Shown here one piece after another: positions 46,031 through 55,922 of a stretch of 64,000 bases of DNA. The translations under genes and the position numbers were made by a program. Where the stretch lies: the NCBI RefSeq assembly GCF_900099765.1, contig NZ_FNDX01000006.1:1-64000 (forward strand). The letters are read 5' to 3'. Within the stretch, counting starts at the first letter, position 1. The number at the start of each line of letters is the position of its first letter. The notes under the pieces are model-generated. The model was given only the letters and a program-made list of their open reading frames with translations. It was not told the origin of the DNA and did not search any database. Source of the stretch: Paenibacillus typhae (GTDB lineage Bacteria > Bacillota > Bacilli > Paenibacillales > Paenibacillaceae).

Positions 46031-46819
46031 TTGAACGAGCAAAAAGCTTCTCAATCAGTAACAGACGGGCTGTGGGAGCAGTGGAAAGAGCACGGTGATC
46101 CTGAAGCCAAAAAAAAGCTGATTGAGAATTACCTCCATATTGTAGATTATGTATCCAGCCGTCTGGCTGTCGGACTGCCCAAAAATGTTTCCAAAGATGA
46201 TTTGGCCAGCAATGGCGTAATGGGTCTTATAGACGCTATTGAGAAATTCGATTACAAACGCGGCTTGCAGTTCCAGACGTATGCATCCTGGCGGGTCCGC
46301 GGGGCCATTCTTGACTCGCTGCGCCAAAGTGACTGGGTTCCAAGATCCGTTCGTGAAAAAGCTAAAAAAATCGAGGATGCTTATCAGCAGCTGGAGCAGA
46401 AATACTTAAGATCAGTCAGTGATGAGGAAATGAGCCAGCATCTGAACATATCGGAGACGGAGTTTCAAAATATGCTGCAGGATGTGGCAGTCATGTCACT
46501 CTGCTCTCTGGAAGACCCGATCCGCGAAGAAGAGTCGGAAACACGGATGTCCATACTGGTGGACGATAAAGCCAAAAATCCGGACCGAAAAGTAAATGAA
46601 TTCTATTTGCGCGAAACACTCACCAAAGGCATCGAAAAACTAACGGTGAAAGAACGGACCGTAGTGTCCCTTTTATATTATGAAGATCTTTCTTTGAGCG
46701 AAATTGCCGAGGTGATGTCATTATCGCCTTCACGGATATCGCAGCTTCATTCAAAAGCCATTTTGCGTCTGCGGGGGACGCTTGAGAAAAACCGCGACCT
46801 GCTCATGCAAAATGATTAA
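46031..46819 (+). CDS. sigD: Flagellar/motility sigma factor SigD (FliA/WhiG type)
   Basis: Sigma-28 family factor, 262 residues, directing late flagellar and chemotaxis genes. Region 2 contains DLASNGVMGLIDAIEKFDYKRG and FQTYASWRVRGAILDSLRQ; region 3 SVREKAKKIEDAYQQLE; region 4 LTVKERTVVSLLYYEDLSLSEIAEVM and SPSRISQLHSKAILRLR (read in parts). TTG start at 46031 behind GGGAAGGGTGAAA. Its position near the operon end matches Bacillus, where distance from the promoter limits SigD dose. Confidence 0.96.
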   Translation: MNEQKASQSVTDGLWEQWKEHGDPEAKKKLIENYLHIVDYVSSRLAVGLPKNVSKDDLASNGVMGLIDAIEKFDYKRGLQFQTYASWRVRGAILDSLRQSDWVPRSVREKAKKIEDAYQQLEQKYLRSVSDEEMSQHLNISETEFQNMLQDVAVMSLCSLEDPIREEESETRMSILVDDKAKNPDRKVNEFYLRETLTKGIEKLTVKERTVVSLLYYEDLSLSEIAEVMSLSPSRISQLHSKAILRLRGTLEKNRDLLMQND

Positions 46820-46849
46820 CCGGACGACGGTGACAAGGGGGAGCAATAA

Positions 46850-48253
46850 TTGATAGGTCATTATGCTTTGAATCAATACGTAAGTATTTCGTTTTCGGAG
46901 GATAAAGGGATCGCCTACTTGGAGTTCTCTAAGAAAGACGAGAATTTCTCCTGCTCCGCCGAAGATCTCGAAGGCTTTCTTCACAGTCATGAGATTCGTT
47001 ACGGTATTCAGCACGACATTGTAGGGCGGATCAGCAGCAACCCGGAAGAATATTTTTTCAGCAGAGTGCCAATCGCTATCGGGGAAGAACCGGTTCACGG
47101 CATCGACGGGCTGGTCGTTATGGCCATTGATCTTGACGAAGACCGCAAGCCGCTGGAAATGGAAGACGGCAAGGTGGATTACAAGGATCTGGTGCGGCTG
47201 AACAATGTTTTGAAGGGCCAGCTTATTTGTAAATCGATACCCCCTGTACCCGGCCAGAAGGGCCGAACCGTTACTGGAGAAGAGATTCCCTTTAAACCCG
47301 GCAAGGAAGCCCGGCTCAAAGTCGGTAAAAATGTGCTGCTTGACCAGAGTGAAACGGCATTGTATGCAGCTATAGATGGGCTGGTTACACTTACCGATAA
47401 GGGAAAGATCAATGTATTTCCGGTATATGAGGTTAACGGCGATGTGGATTACAGCACCGGCAATATTGATTTTGTAGGTACAGTGGTTATCCGCGGCAAT
47501 GTGCTGACAGGTTTCACCGTGAAATCGGCGGGCGATATCCGGGTTGTCGGCGGAGTTGAGGGTGCGGAGCTGACTGCAGGCGGATCCATAGAAATAACAG
47601 GCGGTATTATCGGGTACAACAAGGGTCTTGTCAGCGCCGGCAAAAATGTCAAAGTATCTTTTATTCAGGACGGCAACGTTGTTGCAGCTGAAGATGTCAT
47701 TGTATCCCAGAGTATTATGCATTCCAATATCCGTGCCGGCCGGGATGTATTATGCAATGGCACCAAGGGTCTGATTGTTGGCGGAATTGTACAGGCCGGG
47801 GAAAAGGTGGTAGCGCGGACAATCGGGAATACGATGTCAACCGCTACAGCGGTTGAGGTCGGAGTCGTTCCGGAGCTGCGCAACGAGATCAATGAACTCC
47901 GCCAGGAGCTGCGGCAGCTGCTGGATAATGAAGACAAGACGGAAAAGGCGCTCTACCTGCTGAATCAGCTGGCTAACAACGGGCAGCTTTCTTCGGACAA
48001 GGTGGCGCTCCGCGTGAAGCTGAACGCTACCAAGCAGGCTCATATGCGTGATGAGAGACGGATCAAAGAACGTGTGCTGGAAATTGAAAAAATGCTCGAG
48101 GATACAACCAAAGCCAAGGTAGTGGTTGTAAAAACCGTTTATGGCGGTTCCAAAATCGTAATCGGCAGATATACGAGATTTGTGAAGGATCCGACGGAGC
48201 GGGTTGTTTTCTACTATAGTGAAGGCGATATTACCTTGGCGCCGTATAACTAA
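46850..48253 (+). CDS. FapA-family protein (DUF342)
   Basis: A 467-residue protein. The N-terminal part (about 1-150) leads into the right-handed beta-helix-like FapA core with repeats such as GDVDYSTGNIDFVGTVVIRG, AGGSIEITGGIIG and AGRDVLCNGTKGLIVGGIVQAG (read in parts), then a coiled coil at about 340-410 and a final beta region with VYGGSKIVIGRYTRFV. Members are often found near motility or polarity genes; the biochemical role is not established. TTG start behind GGGGGAGC. Confidence 0.82.
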   Translation: MIGHYALNQYVSISFSEDKGIAYLEFSKKDENFSCSAEDLEGFLHSHEIRYGIQHDIVGRISSNPEEYFFSRVPIAIGEEPVHGIDGLVVMAIDLDEDRKPLEMEDGKVDYKDLVRLNNVLKGQLICKSIPPVPGQKGRTVTGEEIPFKPGKEARLKVGKNVLLDQSETALYAAIDGLVTLTDKGKINVFPVYEVNGDVDYSTGNIDFVGTVVIRGNVLTGFTVKSAGDIRVVGGVEGAELTAGGSIEITGGIIGYNKGLVSAGKNVKVSFIQDGNVVAAEDVIVSQSIMHSNIRAGRDVLCNGTKGLIVGGIVQAGEKVVARTIGNTMSTATAVEVGVVPELRNEINELRQELRQLLDNEDKTEKALYLLNQLANNGQLSSDKVALRVKLNATKQAHMRDERRIKERVLEIEKMLEDTTKAKVVVVKTVYGGSKIVIGRYTRFVKDPTERVVFYYSEGDITLAPYN

Positions 48254-48329
48254 ACAGGCGGGCAGCTGAGGCAGCCGGCCATTGCTTTATGCTGAAATTG
48301 AACATTTCGTTTGTGAAAAGGGGATTGCC

Positions 48330-48641
48330 ATGAGCCTGAAACCGGTTGAATTGCAAATTGCCCTGCCCCGGACAACGGATGCAGGGAAAGTGCAGAATGA
48401 GCTGCTTCACCGCCCTGTGCTCGATCAGCAGATGCTGGCCGGACAGAATGTGAAGCATGCAGCAGAGCAGGCGCAGCGTACGAGCGGTGTTGATGAATCT
48501 TCAGAAACGAAGCTGCGTGGCGACGGGGAACGGGAACACGATCAGAGCAATCGTTCATCGGGTCAGGGCCAGAAGAACAAGGATACCCCGCATGATGCAG
48601 AGCATCCGTATAAAGGGCGTCGAATTGATCTCAGTCTCTGA
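48330..48641 (+). CDS. Small hydrophilic protein, unknown
   Basis: A 103-residue protein starting MSLKPVELQIALPRT behind AAAAGGGGA. It has an N-terminal hydrophobic-amphipathic patch, a Gln-rich middle (QQMLAGQNVKHAAEQAQR) and a highly charged, probably disordered C-terminus ending PYKGRRIDLSL. No known motif. It lies in the sigD-rpsB interval in the same direction and likely cotranscript. The end PxKGRxIDLxx is reminiscent of short conserved tails in other motility-operon proteins but I cannot name a family. Confidence 0.6.
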   Translation: MSLKPVELQIALPRTTDAGKVQNELLHRPVLDQQMLAGQNVKHAAEQAQRTSGVDESSETKLRGDGEREHDQSNRSSGQGQKNKDTPHDAEHPYKGRRIDLSL

Positions 48642-48676
48642 GCTGTTCAAAGATAATCGCAAAGGAGAACAAGCAT

Positions 48677-49240
48677 TTGCAACCATGGGTATACATTGTG
48701 CTGGTAGGCGCTGTAGCTATTGTCTATGGCATGATCCTGCCGGTACGCCGGAAAGAAGAAGGTGCAGAAAAGCAGAGCCTGAAAGATACCGAGGCCGCTC
48801 TTGAGCTCTATATGGCAGACTTGGAACGCGAAAATGAAGAAATGCTGCAGCTCGTCAGCAGCATCAAGCAACAGTCCCAGAATACCAAAACTGCATTGCA
48901 GGAGGAGATAGCCGTACTCCGTGAACAGGTTGCAGGGCTGGAGAAGACCACAATGCTGCTGGATGCACGTCTGACAGCAGAGGAAAAGGGGCTGCTTCAG
49001 CTGACTGCCTTCACTAAAGACAATGCAGCCAGACAGCCGGCAGACGATGCTTCCGGTGGTGCGGAGCCTGTTCCGGTACCTAAGCCGAAGCCGGTCAGCT
49101 CAATTAAACTGCGCTATCCGCGGTTGTTTGAGCTGCATGAGCAGGGCAAATCCATCGACTCCATCGCCAAAACGGCAGGTCTGCAGCGTGGAGAAGTCCA
49201 GCTTATTCTTCAGCTGGCCAAGCAGGAGGAATCGGTATGA
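48677..49240 (+). CDS. SwrB-like membrane-anchored protein
   Basis: A 187-residue protein with TTG start behind AAAGGAGAAC. N-terminal membrane anchor at about 3-20 (WVYIVLVGAVAIVYGMIL), a long coiled coil (about 30-120), and a C-terminal helix-turn-helix-like block LFELHEQGKSIDSIAKTAGLQRGEVQLILQL. This architecture and the position between sigD and rpsB match Bacillus SwrB (YlxL), which promotes basal-body maturation and swarming. Similarity by eye is modest, so the assignment rests partly on synteny. It overlaps the next gene by four bases. Confidence 0.7.
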   Translation: MQPWVYIVLVGAVAIVYGMILPVRRKEEGAEKQSLKDTEAALELYMADLERENEEMLQLVSSIKQQSQNTKTALQEEIAVLREQVAGLEKTTMLLDARLTAEEKGLLQLTAFTKDNAARQPADDASGGAEPVPVPKPKPVSSIKLRYPRLFELHEQGKSIDSIAKTAGLQRGEVQLILQLAKQEESV

Positions 49241-49854
49241 TCAAGAACCGTTCGTTCATGCTCGGTCTCGGAACCGGTCTGATCGCAGGCGCGCTGCTTC
49301 TGCAGCTGATGCTCTCGGGAGGCGCGGCGCCGCTGACCCGGGAAGAGCTTGTCAGACAGGCTGCGCTGCTGAATCTGACCGTTACGGATCCGGCTGCCGA
49401 GCCGCAGGCCACTGTAGAGCCGGACGTGACAGAGCCTGCGGCTGAGAGGCAGACCGACGCCGCAGCGACGCCAGGCGCTGCTACACCAGCGCCTACATCT
49501 ACTCCAGCAGCTACACCGGCCGCTGCGGTCCAGCCTAGTGCGGCTGCCGAGCCCAGCACGCCGGCCGCACCGTCCCAGCCGGCCCCGAGCAGCGGGACGG
49601 CTAAAGCACCGGCGGCTCCGGCGAGCCCGCAGGCTGCCGCAGCAGGCGTTATTGCCGTGCGGATTCCTGCCGGCAGCACGCTTACACAAACCGCACAACT
49701 GCTCGCTAACGCGGGAGTTATTAGTGATCAGGCCGGATTTCTGGAGACAGCTATCGGCCGGAAGATTAATACCAAAATTCAATCCGGCAGCTACAATTTC
49801 ATTAAAGGTGAGAGTGTAAACTCCATTATTGAAAAGCTGATAACCGTGAAATAA
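49237..49854 (+). CDS. Membrane-anchored protein with MltG/YceG-like N-domain
   Basis: A 205-residue protein. Signal anchor at about 7-27 (FMLGLGTGLIAGALLLQLML), an Ala/Pro/Thr-rich extracytoplasmic linker (about 50-140), then a small domain VIAVRIPAGSTLTQTAQLLANAGVI..GSYNFIKGESVNSIIEKLIT that resembles the LysM-like N-terminal part of MltG lytic transglycosylases. The catalytic MltG domain is absent, so no enzyme activity is expected. A cell-wall-related role is inferred. It is the last gene of the motility locus. Confidence 0.65.
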   Translation: MIKNRSFMLGLGTGLIAGALLLQLMLSGGAAPLTREELVRQAALLNLTVTDPAAEPQATVEPDVTEPAAERQTDAAATPGAATPAPTSTPAATPAAAVQPSAAAEPSTPAAPSQPAPSSGTAKAPAAPASPQAAAAGVIAVRIPAGSTLTQTAQLLANAGVISDQAGFLETAIGRKINTKIQSGSYNFIKGESVNSIIEKLITVK

Positions 49855-49895
49855 CCCGGGATGTGCCAGTAAATCATAAAACTTTCTGCTAATCG

Positions 49896-49924
49896 TTGCA
49901 TCCCGTATCTTAATATGGTATAGT
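49896..49924 (+). promoter_or_regulatory. Strong sigma-A promoter of rpsB
   Basis: TTGCAT (49896-49901), 17 bases, TATAGT (49919-49924). It separates the ribosomal/translation genes from the motility operon, after which no clear terminator is visible. Confidence 0.8.
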
Positions 49925-49930
49925 AATTGA

Positions 49931-50053
49931 CGGTGTTAAAACACACGCCGGTTGATTTCGACAAGGGGTGCTTTCTTCTGAAGAAAGTCTTGTAGGAAAA
50001 TGACGCATGGCGGAGGAGACACACAATAAACCAAATCTAGGAGGTGTGTGAAG
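49931..50053 (+). promoter_or_regulatory. Structured 5' leader of rpsB
   Basis: About 120 transcribed bases precede the start codon. A hairpin CTTTCTT/AAGAAAG (49971-49987) is followed by purine-rich sequence and the AGGAGGTGTG ribosome site. S2 autoregulation through such leaders is known in other bacteria; I did not recognise a named motif. Confidence 0.45.
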
Positions 50054-50755
50054 ATGGCAGTAATCTCCATGAAACAGCTTCTCGAAGCTGGGGTACACTT
50101 CGGTCACCAGACTCGTCGCTGGAACCCTAAGATGGATCGTTATATCTTCACTGAAAGAAACGGAATTTACATTATTGACCTGCAAAAAACGGTTAAAAAA
50201 GTAGAGGAAGCTTACAACTTTGTTAAAAGTGTAGCTGCCGACAACGGCACAATCCTCTTCGTAGGAACTAAGAAACAAGCTCAGGATTCCGTTAAGGAAG
50301 AAGCTGAGCGTTCCGGTATGTTCTTCATCAACCAGCGTTGGCTGGGTGGTACACTGACTAACTTCCAGACTATCCAGAAGCGTATTGACCGCCTGAAGAA
50401 GCTGGAAGCTTGGGAAGAAGACGGTACCTTCCAAGTTCTGCCTAAGAAAGAAGTTATCCTTCTCCGCAAAGAGAAAGATCGTCTTGAAAAATTCCTGGGC
50501 GGTATCAAGAACATGAAGGGCCTGCCAAGCGCACTGTTCATTATCGATCCTCGTAAAGAGCGTATCGCTGTTGCAGAAGCCCGCAAGCTGGGTATCCCTA
50601 TCGTAGCTATCGTTGATACTAACTGCGATCCGGACGAAATCGACTATGTAATCCCAGGTAACGATGACGCTATCCGCGCCGTTAAATTGTTGACTGGTAA
50701 AATGGCAGACGCTGTTGTTGAAGCTCACCAGGGCGAAGACACAACAACTGCTTAA
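50054..50755 (+). CDS. rpsB: 30S ribosomal protein S2
   Basis: 233-residue S2. Conserved stretches: [70 protein letters not shown] and [16 protein letters not shown] (in parts). The ATG at 50054 is preceded by AGGAGGTGTGTGAAG; the GTG at 50048 is not needed. Codon use is strongly biased compared with neighbours, as for a highly expressed gene. Confidence 0.98.
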   Translation: MAVISMKQLLEAGVHFGHQTRRWNPKMDRYIFTERNGIYIIDLQKTVKKVEEAYNFVKSVAADNGTILFVGTKKQAQDSVKEEAERSGMFFINQRWLGGTLTNFQTIQKRIDRLKKLEAWEEDGTFQVLPKKEVILLRKEKDRLEKFLGGIKNMKGLPSALFIIDPRKERIAVAEARKLGIPIVAIVDTNCDPDEIDYVIPGNDDAIRAVKLLTGKMADAVVEAHQGEDTTTA

Positions 50756-50800
50756 TAGTCAGCCGGGACATAAACAAGAACTTAAATGAAAAGGGTGGTT

Positions 50801-50833
50801 GGCAGGTGGATAACCTCTCACTGCCCTTTTTTT
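50801..50833 (+). terminator. Hairpin/terminator between rpsB and tsf
   Basis: GGCAGGTG pairs with CACTGCC (one bulge) and runs directly into CTTTTTTT. An alternative outer pairing AAAAGGG/CCCTTTT is also possible. It may attenuate readthrough into tsf. Confidence 0.75.
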
Positions 50834-50885
50834 AGGATAATGGCCTTGAATGGAATAAAACGACAATTACCTGGAGGGAATAACA

Positions 50886-51536
50886 ATGGCAGTAGATGCA
50901 AAATCCGTAAAAGAACTTCGTGAAAGAACAGGCGCAGGTATGCTTGATTGCAAAAAGGCGCTTGAAGAAGCAAACGGCGACATCACCAAAGCCGCTGAAC
51001 TGCTCCGCGAAAAAGGTCTTTCCGCAGCAGCTAACAAAGCTGGACGTATCGCTACTGAAGGTACTGTAGAATCCTACATCCACGCTGGCGGACGTATCGG
51101 CGTACTGGTAGAAATCAACTGTGAAACTGACTTCGTTGGTAAAACAGATTCCTTCAAAGAATTCGCACGCGACATTGCAATGCAGATTGCTGCAGCCAGC
51201 CCGCAATACGTACGCCGTGAAGAAGTTCCGGCTGAAGCTGTTGAGAAGGAAAAGGAAATCCTGAAAGCTCAGGCTTTGAACGAAGGCAAACCAGAAAAAA
51301 TCGTTGAAAAAATGGTTGAAGGCCGCATCAGCAAGTTCTACGAAGAATACTGCCTGCTTGAGCAGCCGTTCGTTAAAGACCCGGACAAAACAATCGCTCA
51401 GCTGCTGAATGAAAAAATCAGCACAATTGGCGAAAACATCTCCATCCGCCGTTTCGTTCGTTACGAGCTGGGTGAAGGTCTTGAGAAGAAAGTCGACAAC
51501 TTTGTTGACGAAGTAATGGCACAGGTTAAACAATAA
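50886..51536 (+). CDS. tsf: Elongation factor Ts
   Basis: Nucleotide exchange factor for EF-Tu. N-terminal UBA-like domain [25 protein letters not shown] (read in parts) and the core motif [20 protein letters not shown] are intact. At 216 residues it is shorter than E. coli or B. subtilis EF-Ts (about 280-295); one core subdomain is reduced, and the C-terminal module [11 protein letters not shown] remains. This short form is known from several bacterial groups. Confidence 0.96.
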   Translation: MAVDAKSVKELRERTGAGMLDCKKALEEANGDITKAAELLREKGLSAAANKAGRIATEGTVESYIHAGGRIGVLVEINCETDFVGKTDSFKEFARDIAMQIAAASPQYVRREEVPAEAVEKEKEILKAQALNEGKPEKIVEKMVEGRISKFYEEYCLLEQPFVKDPDKTIAQLLNEKISTIGENISIRRFVRYELGEGLEKKVDNFVDEVMAQVKQ

Positions 51537-51580
51537 ATAAGCTGCAATACAGCATCTTTGAATTGAATAAAGGCAAGCAT

Positions 51581-51620
51581 CAAAAGAACGGAACACGTAC
51601 ACCTAGTGTTCCGTCTTTTG
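51581..51620 (+). terminator. Hairpin between tsf and pyrH
   Basis: CAAAAGAACGGAACAC pairs with GTGTTCCGTCTTTTG over 15 bp with one bulged base. The U-rich 3' arm is followed by AAGAAAG, so termination would be partial. Confidence 0.55.
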
Positions 51621-51623
51621 TAA

Positions 51624-52369
<746 letters not shown>

Positions 52370-52370
<1 letters not shown>

Positions 52371-52924
52371 TGCCACAGACGGTTAAAAAGAATGCCGAAG
52401 AACGTATGGAAAAAGCGATTGCTTCCCTGAAGCGTGACCTGGCAACCCTGCGTGCGGGACGCGCATCTACAGCGCTCCTGGACCGGATCCAGGTTGAATA
52501 TTACGGTGCACCTACACCGGTTAACCAGCTGGCCAACATCAGCACGCCGGATTCCCGGACTTTGCTGATCCAGCCATGGGACAGATCATCGGTAGCGGAT
52601 ATTGAACGGGCGATTATGAAGTCGGATCTGGGCCTTACGCCTGCAAATGACGGTACTATCATCCGTCTCAGCATTCCGCCCCTTACCGAAGAGCGCCGTA
52701 CAGAGCTGGTGAAGTTCACCAAGAAGTTTGGCGAAGAAGCAAAAGTGGCGATCCGCAACATCCGCCGCGATGCCAACGATGACATCAAAAAGATGGAGAA
52801 AAACGGCATTTCGGAAGATGAGTCACGCGGGCATCAGGAAGATATTCAGAAATCAACGGATAAGTTCATAGCTGAAGTCGATAAGGTGCTCTTGTCCAAA
52901 GAAAAAGAGATTATGGAAGTATAA
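52370..52924 (+). CDS. frr: Ribosome recycling factor
   Basis: Splits post-termination ribosomes with EF-G. 184 residues with [23 protein letters not shown] at the N-terminus and the [33 protein letters not shown] region (in parts). Start is coupled to pyrH. Confidence 0.97.
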
Positions 52925-52932
52925 TGATAATC

Positions 52933-52978
52933 AAGAGACCTCAAGGCCCCTCCGCATATGGTGGGGTTTGTCTCTTTC
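52933..52978 (+). terminator. Hairpin between frr and uppS
   Basis: AAGAGAC (52933-52939) pairs with GTCTCTT (52970-52976), with an inner CCCC/GGGG helix; the tail is TTTCT and short. The uppS ribosome site follows at once, so this may attenuate rather than stop transcription. Confidence 0.5.
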
Positions 52979-53003
52979 TGATAAGAGCTTGGAGGAAACG
53001 GAA

Positions 53004-53777
53004 ATGATCAAACGGATTCAAGCATGGCTTAGCCGTAATGACCGGCAGGAAGAACAGCCTGCTGAGATCTCACCTGACAATATCCCCCGGCATATAGCGA
53101 TTATTATGGACGGCAACGGACGCTGGGCGAAACGGCGCGGCCTGCCGCGCATTGTCGGTCATCAAAACGGGATGAAGGCCGTAAAACGTGCTACCATCGC
53201 TGCTAATGATCTGGGAGTAGAGTTCCTGACGATGTACGCTTTTTCTACAGAGAACTGGAAGCGGCCCAAGGATGAGGTCGATTTTCTGATGAAGCTGCCT
53301 GTGGAATTCCTTGCCATTGAACTGGATGAACTGATTGAAAAAAACGTACAGGTACGTGTGATGGGGGACAGTGAAGCCCTGCCTTCCCATACCCGCAAAG
53401 CGATGGAAGAGGCTGTTGAGCGGACAAAGCACAATACCGGACTTGTCTTGAATTTCGCGCTGAATTACGGCGGACGCAAAGAGCTGGAAGACTGTATGCG
53501 GGACCTCGGCAATGATATCAAGGCCGGACGGCTGTCACCCGAGGAGATCACTTCCGAGCTGATTGACAGCAGACTGCTGTCCGGCGGCTTACCTGATCCG
53601 GATCTGCTGATCCGAACAAGCGGAGAGATGCGGCTCAGCAATTTTATGCTCTGGCAAGTTGCGTACAGTGAGTTTTGGTTTACGGATGCCTACTGGCCTG
53701 AGTTTGACAAGACGCATTTGACGCAGGCTGTAGCCGAATATCAGCGCCGTACACGCCGTTATGGCGGATTGAAGTAG
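53004..53777 (+). CDS. uppS: Undecaprenyl diphosphate synthase
   Basis: Makes the C55 lipid carrier for cell-wall synthesis. 257 residues: HIAIIMDGNGRWAKRRGLPR (catalytic Asp), GHQNGMKAVKR, YAFSTENWKRP, and the C-terminal DLLIRTSGEMRLSNFMLWQ and SEFWFTDAYWPEF. The ATG at 53004 follows TTGGAGGAAAC; the upstream extension reads through the hairpin and is rejected. Confidence 0.97.
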   Translation: MIKRIQAWLSRNDRQEEQPAEISPDNIPRHIAIIMDGNGRWAKRRGLPRIVGHQNGMKAVKRATIAANDLGVEFLTMYAFSTENWKRPKDEVDFLMKLPVEFLAIELDELIEKNVQVRVMGDSEALPSHTRKAMEEAVERTKHNTGLVLNFALNYGGRKELEDCMRDLGNDIKAGRLSPEEITSELIDSRLLSGGLPDPDLLIRTSGEMRLSNFMLWQVAYSEFWFTDAYWPEFDKTHLTQAVAEYQRRTRRYGGLK

Positions 53778-53801
53778 GCCTGTGATGGGAGATGGGAACC
53801 T

Positions 53802-54602
53802 TTGAAGCAACGACTCATTACCGCAATTGTGGCCGGAGCGCTTTTTCTGGGGCTCTGTGCTATCGGGGGCTGGTCCTATCAGCTCCTGCTGACTGCCATG
53901 GCACTCGTCGGATTATATGAATTTGTCAAAATGACAGGGCTCTCTCCGTTAAGCGGCACTGCCCTGCTTGGCTACGCTTCGATTGTCTGCTTCATGATCC
54001 CCTGGGGATTGCTGGATGCCTCCGTCTGGCTGACATGGGAACAGGGAGTATGGCTATTATTACTGGTTTTCCTGCTGGTTACGGTATTCAGCAAAAATAA
54101 ACATGACATTCGGCTCACCGCACTTTTGTTTACCGGAATTGTATACATAGGGATGGGCTTTTCCTATATGGGCACCACCCGTGCTGCCGGCGACGGCCAT
54201 GGCCTGTTCTGGACGCTGCTGCTGCTGTGCTGCATTTGGGGCAGTGACGCCGGGGCATACTTTGTCGGCAGAAGCTTCGGTCGTAACAAGCTCTGGCCCG
54301 CCATCAGCCCTAACAAAACGGTTGAAGGTGCGCTCGGCGGTGTAGCTATTTCGGTAATCATTTCGGCATTATTCGCATTATTTGCTCCTGATCTGCTGAC
54401 TGTCGGACGGGCCCTTCTGATCGGTCTGTCTGCCGCTGTTCTCGGTCAGCTTGGAGATTTGGTACAGTCTGCCTATAAACGGGTGTACGGTATTAAGGAT
54501 TCAGGCTCGCTGCTGCCTGGTCATGGAGGGATTCTTGACCGCTGCGACAGCTGGATTATCGTATTTCCTTTCGTACATATCGTAATGCTTATGCCTTACT
54601 AA
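53802..54602 (+). CDS. cdsA: Phosphatidate cytidylyltransferase
   Basis: Membrane enzyme making CDP-diacylglycerol for phospholipid synthesis; 266 residues with about eight hydrophobic segments. The family signature KRVYGIKDSGSLLPGHGGIL followed by DRCDS is near the C-terminus (the Phe of the usual DRFDS is Cys here), with GSDAGAYFVGRSFGRNKL and SPNKTVEGALGG before it. TTG start behind GGGAGATGGGAA. Confidence 0.95.
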   Translation: MKQRLITAIVAGALFLGLCAIGGWSYQLLLTAMALVGLYEFVKMTGLSPLSGTALLGYASIVCFMIPWGLLDASVWLTWEQGVWLLLLVFLLVTVFSKNKHDIRLTALLFTGIVYIGMGFSYMGTTRAAGDGHGLFWTLLLLCCIWGSDAGAYFVGRSFGRNKLWPAISPNKTVEGALGGVAISVIISALFALFAPDLLTVGRALLIGLSAAVLGQLGDLVQSAYKRVYGIKDSGSLLPGHGGILDRCDSWIIVFPFVHIVMLMPY

Positions 54603-54626
54603 CAAACGACGGGAGAAGATCCAACA

Positions 54627-55766
54627 GTGAAAAGAATAAGTATACTCGGCTCTACCGGTTCAATCGGCACACAGACGCTGGATGTGGTTGCTATGCATCC
54701 CGATCAGTTTATTGTGGACGGCTTGGCTGCTGGCAGCAATACGGATCTTCTGCTCGAGCAGGTCCGCCGCTTTAATCCGCGTCGTGTATCGGTGTCTTCG
54801 AAGCAGCATGCGGAGGAGATCCGCTCCAGCCTGCCTGCCGGTGTTGAACTTTTTTACGGCAATGAGGGTCTGGTGGAAATAGCTGCAGGCGGTGAAGCAG
54901 AGACGGTCGTAACTGCTCTGGTCGGCAGTGTAGGCCTTCAGTCTACACTTGCAGCTATTGAAGCCGGCCGCCATATCGGACTGGCTAACAAGGAAACGCT
55001 CGTCACAGCCGGCCATCTGGTGACAGAGCTCGCTGACCGCAAGGGAGTGAAGATCCTGCCGGTCGACAGTGAGCATTCTGCCATTTTTCAGTGCCTCAAC
55101 GGGGAAAACCGTGCGGATATTGCCAGTATCACTGTCACAGCTTCCGGAGGTTCATTCCGGGATTACACGCGTGATCAGCTCGTAAATGTTACTGTAGAAG
55201 ATGCGCTTCGTCATCCGAACTGGAGCATGGGAGCTAAAATTACCATTGACTCGGCTACGATGGTCAACAAGGGCCTTGAGGTTATTGAAGCACACTGGCT
55301 GTTCAACCTGCCTTATGAAAAAATTAATGTACTGCTGCATCCGGAGAGTATTATTCACTCCTATGTAGAGTTTTGTGACAGCAGCATTATTGCACAGCTG
55401 GGCAGCCCGGATATGCGCGTCCCGATCCAGTATGCCCTGACTTATCCAAACCGCTGGCCTTCACCGGCCTCCAGGCTGTCGCTGGCTGCAATCGGACGCC
55501 TGACCTTCCGGGAGATGGATTATGTCCGGTACCCACTGCTGAAGCTGGCAATTGAATGCGGCAAAGCAGGAGGAACTGCGACGACTGCCTATAACGCAGC
55601 CAATGAGGTTGCAGTTGCCCGCTTCCTGCGCCGTGAGATTCCATTTTTACGCATAGAGGAAATTATTGAAGAAGTGCTCCTGCGGCATGAAAATGCCGGC
55701 AATCCGAACCTGCAGCAGATAGAGCAATGTGATGCTGTAACCCGGGAAATTGCCGCTAAGCTATAA
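54627..55766 (+). CDS. dxr: 1-deoxy-D-xylulose 5-phosphate reductoisomerase
   Basis: Second step of the MEP isoprenoid pathway. 379 residues: NADPH-binding ILGSTGSIGTQTLDVV, LANKETLVTAG, PVDSEHSAIFQCL (metal-binding Asp/Glu), TASGGSFRD and HPNWSMGAKITIDSATMVNKG (in parts). GTG start. Together with uppS it feeds polyprenyl synthesis. Confidence 0.97.
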   Translation: MKRISILGSTGSIGTQTLDVVAMHPDQFIVDGLAAGSNTDLLLEQVRRFNPRRVSVSSKQHAEEIRSSLPAGVELFYGNEGLVEIAAGGEAETVVTALVGSVGLQSTLAAIEAGRHIGLANKETLVTAGHLVTELADRKGVKILPVDSEHSAIFQCLNGENRADIASITVTASGGSFRDYTRDQLVNVTVEDALRHPNWSMGAKITIDSATMVNKGLEVIEAHWLFNLPYEKINVLLHPESIIHSYVEFCDSSIIAQLGSPDMRVPIQYALTYPNRWPSPASRLSLAAIGRLTFREMDYVRYPLLKLAIECGKAGGTATTAYNAANEVAVARFLRREIPFLRIEEIIEEVLLRHENAGNPNLQQIEQCDAVTREIAAKL

Positions 55767-55847
55767 CCGCGTTGAAACGGTTTAAAGGCTGATGCGGGCG
55801 GGGAATTTACGTTACCCTGTAAAAATAGGCTGAGACTGTTGATTCTC

Positions 55848-55877
55848 TTGTGCCGGGCCTTGGAATAATGATAAATT
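55848..55877 (+). promoter_or_regulatory. Weak candidate promoter upstream of rseP
   Basis: TTGTGC (55848-55853), 18 bases, TAAATT (55872-55877). Both hexamers are imperfect. The dxr-rseP gap is 156 bases, the longest in this cluster, which makes a promoter plausible. Confidence 0.3.
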
Positions 55878-55922
55878 AAGAGGACATACTTCGGTCTTAC
55901 ACCTAAAGGGGGAATGTTACGG

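Noticed and set aside
55770..55800. TGAAAC plus CGGG resembling an ECF (SigW-type) promoter before rseP
   Set aside because: The -10 does not match the CGTA core, and the distance to rseP is long.
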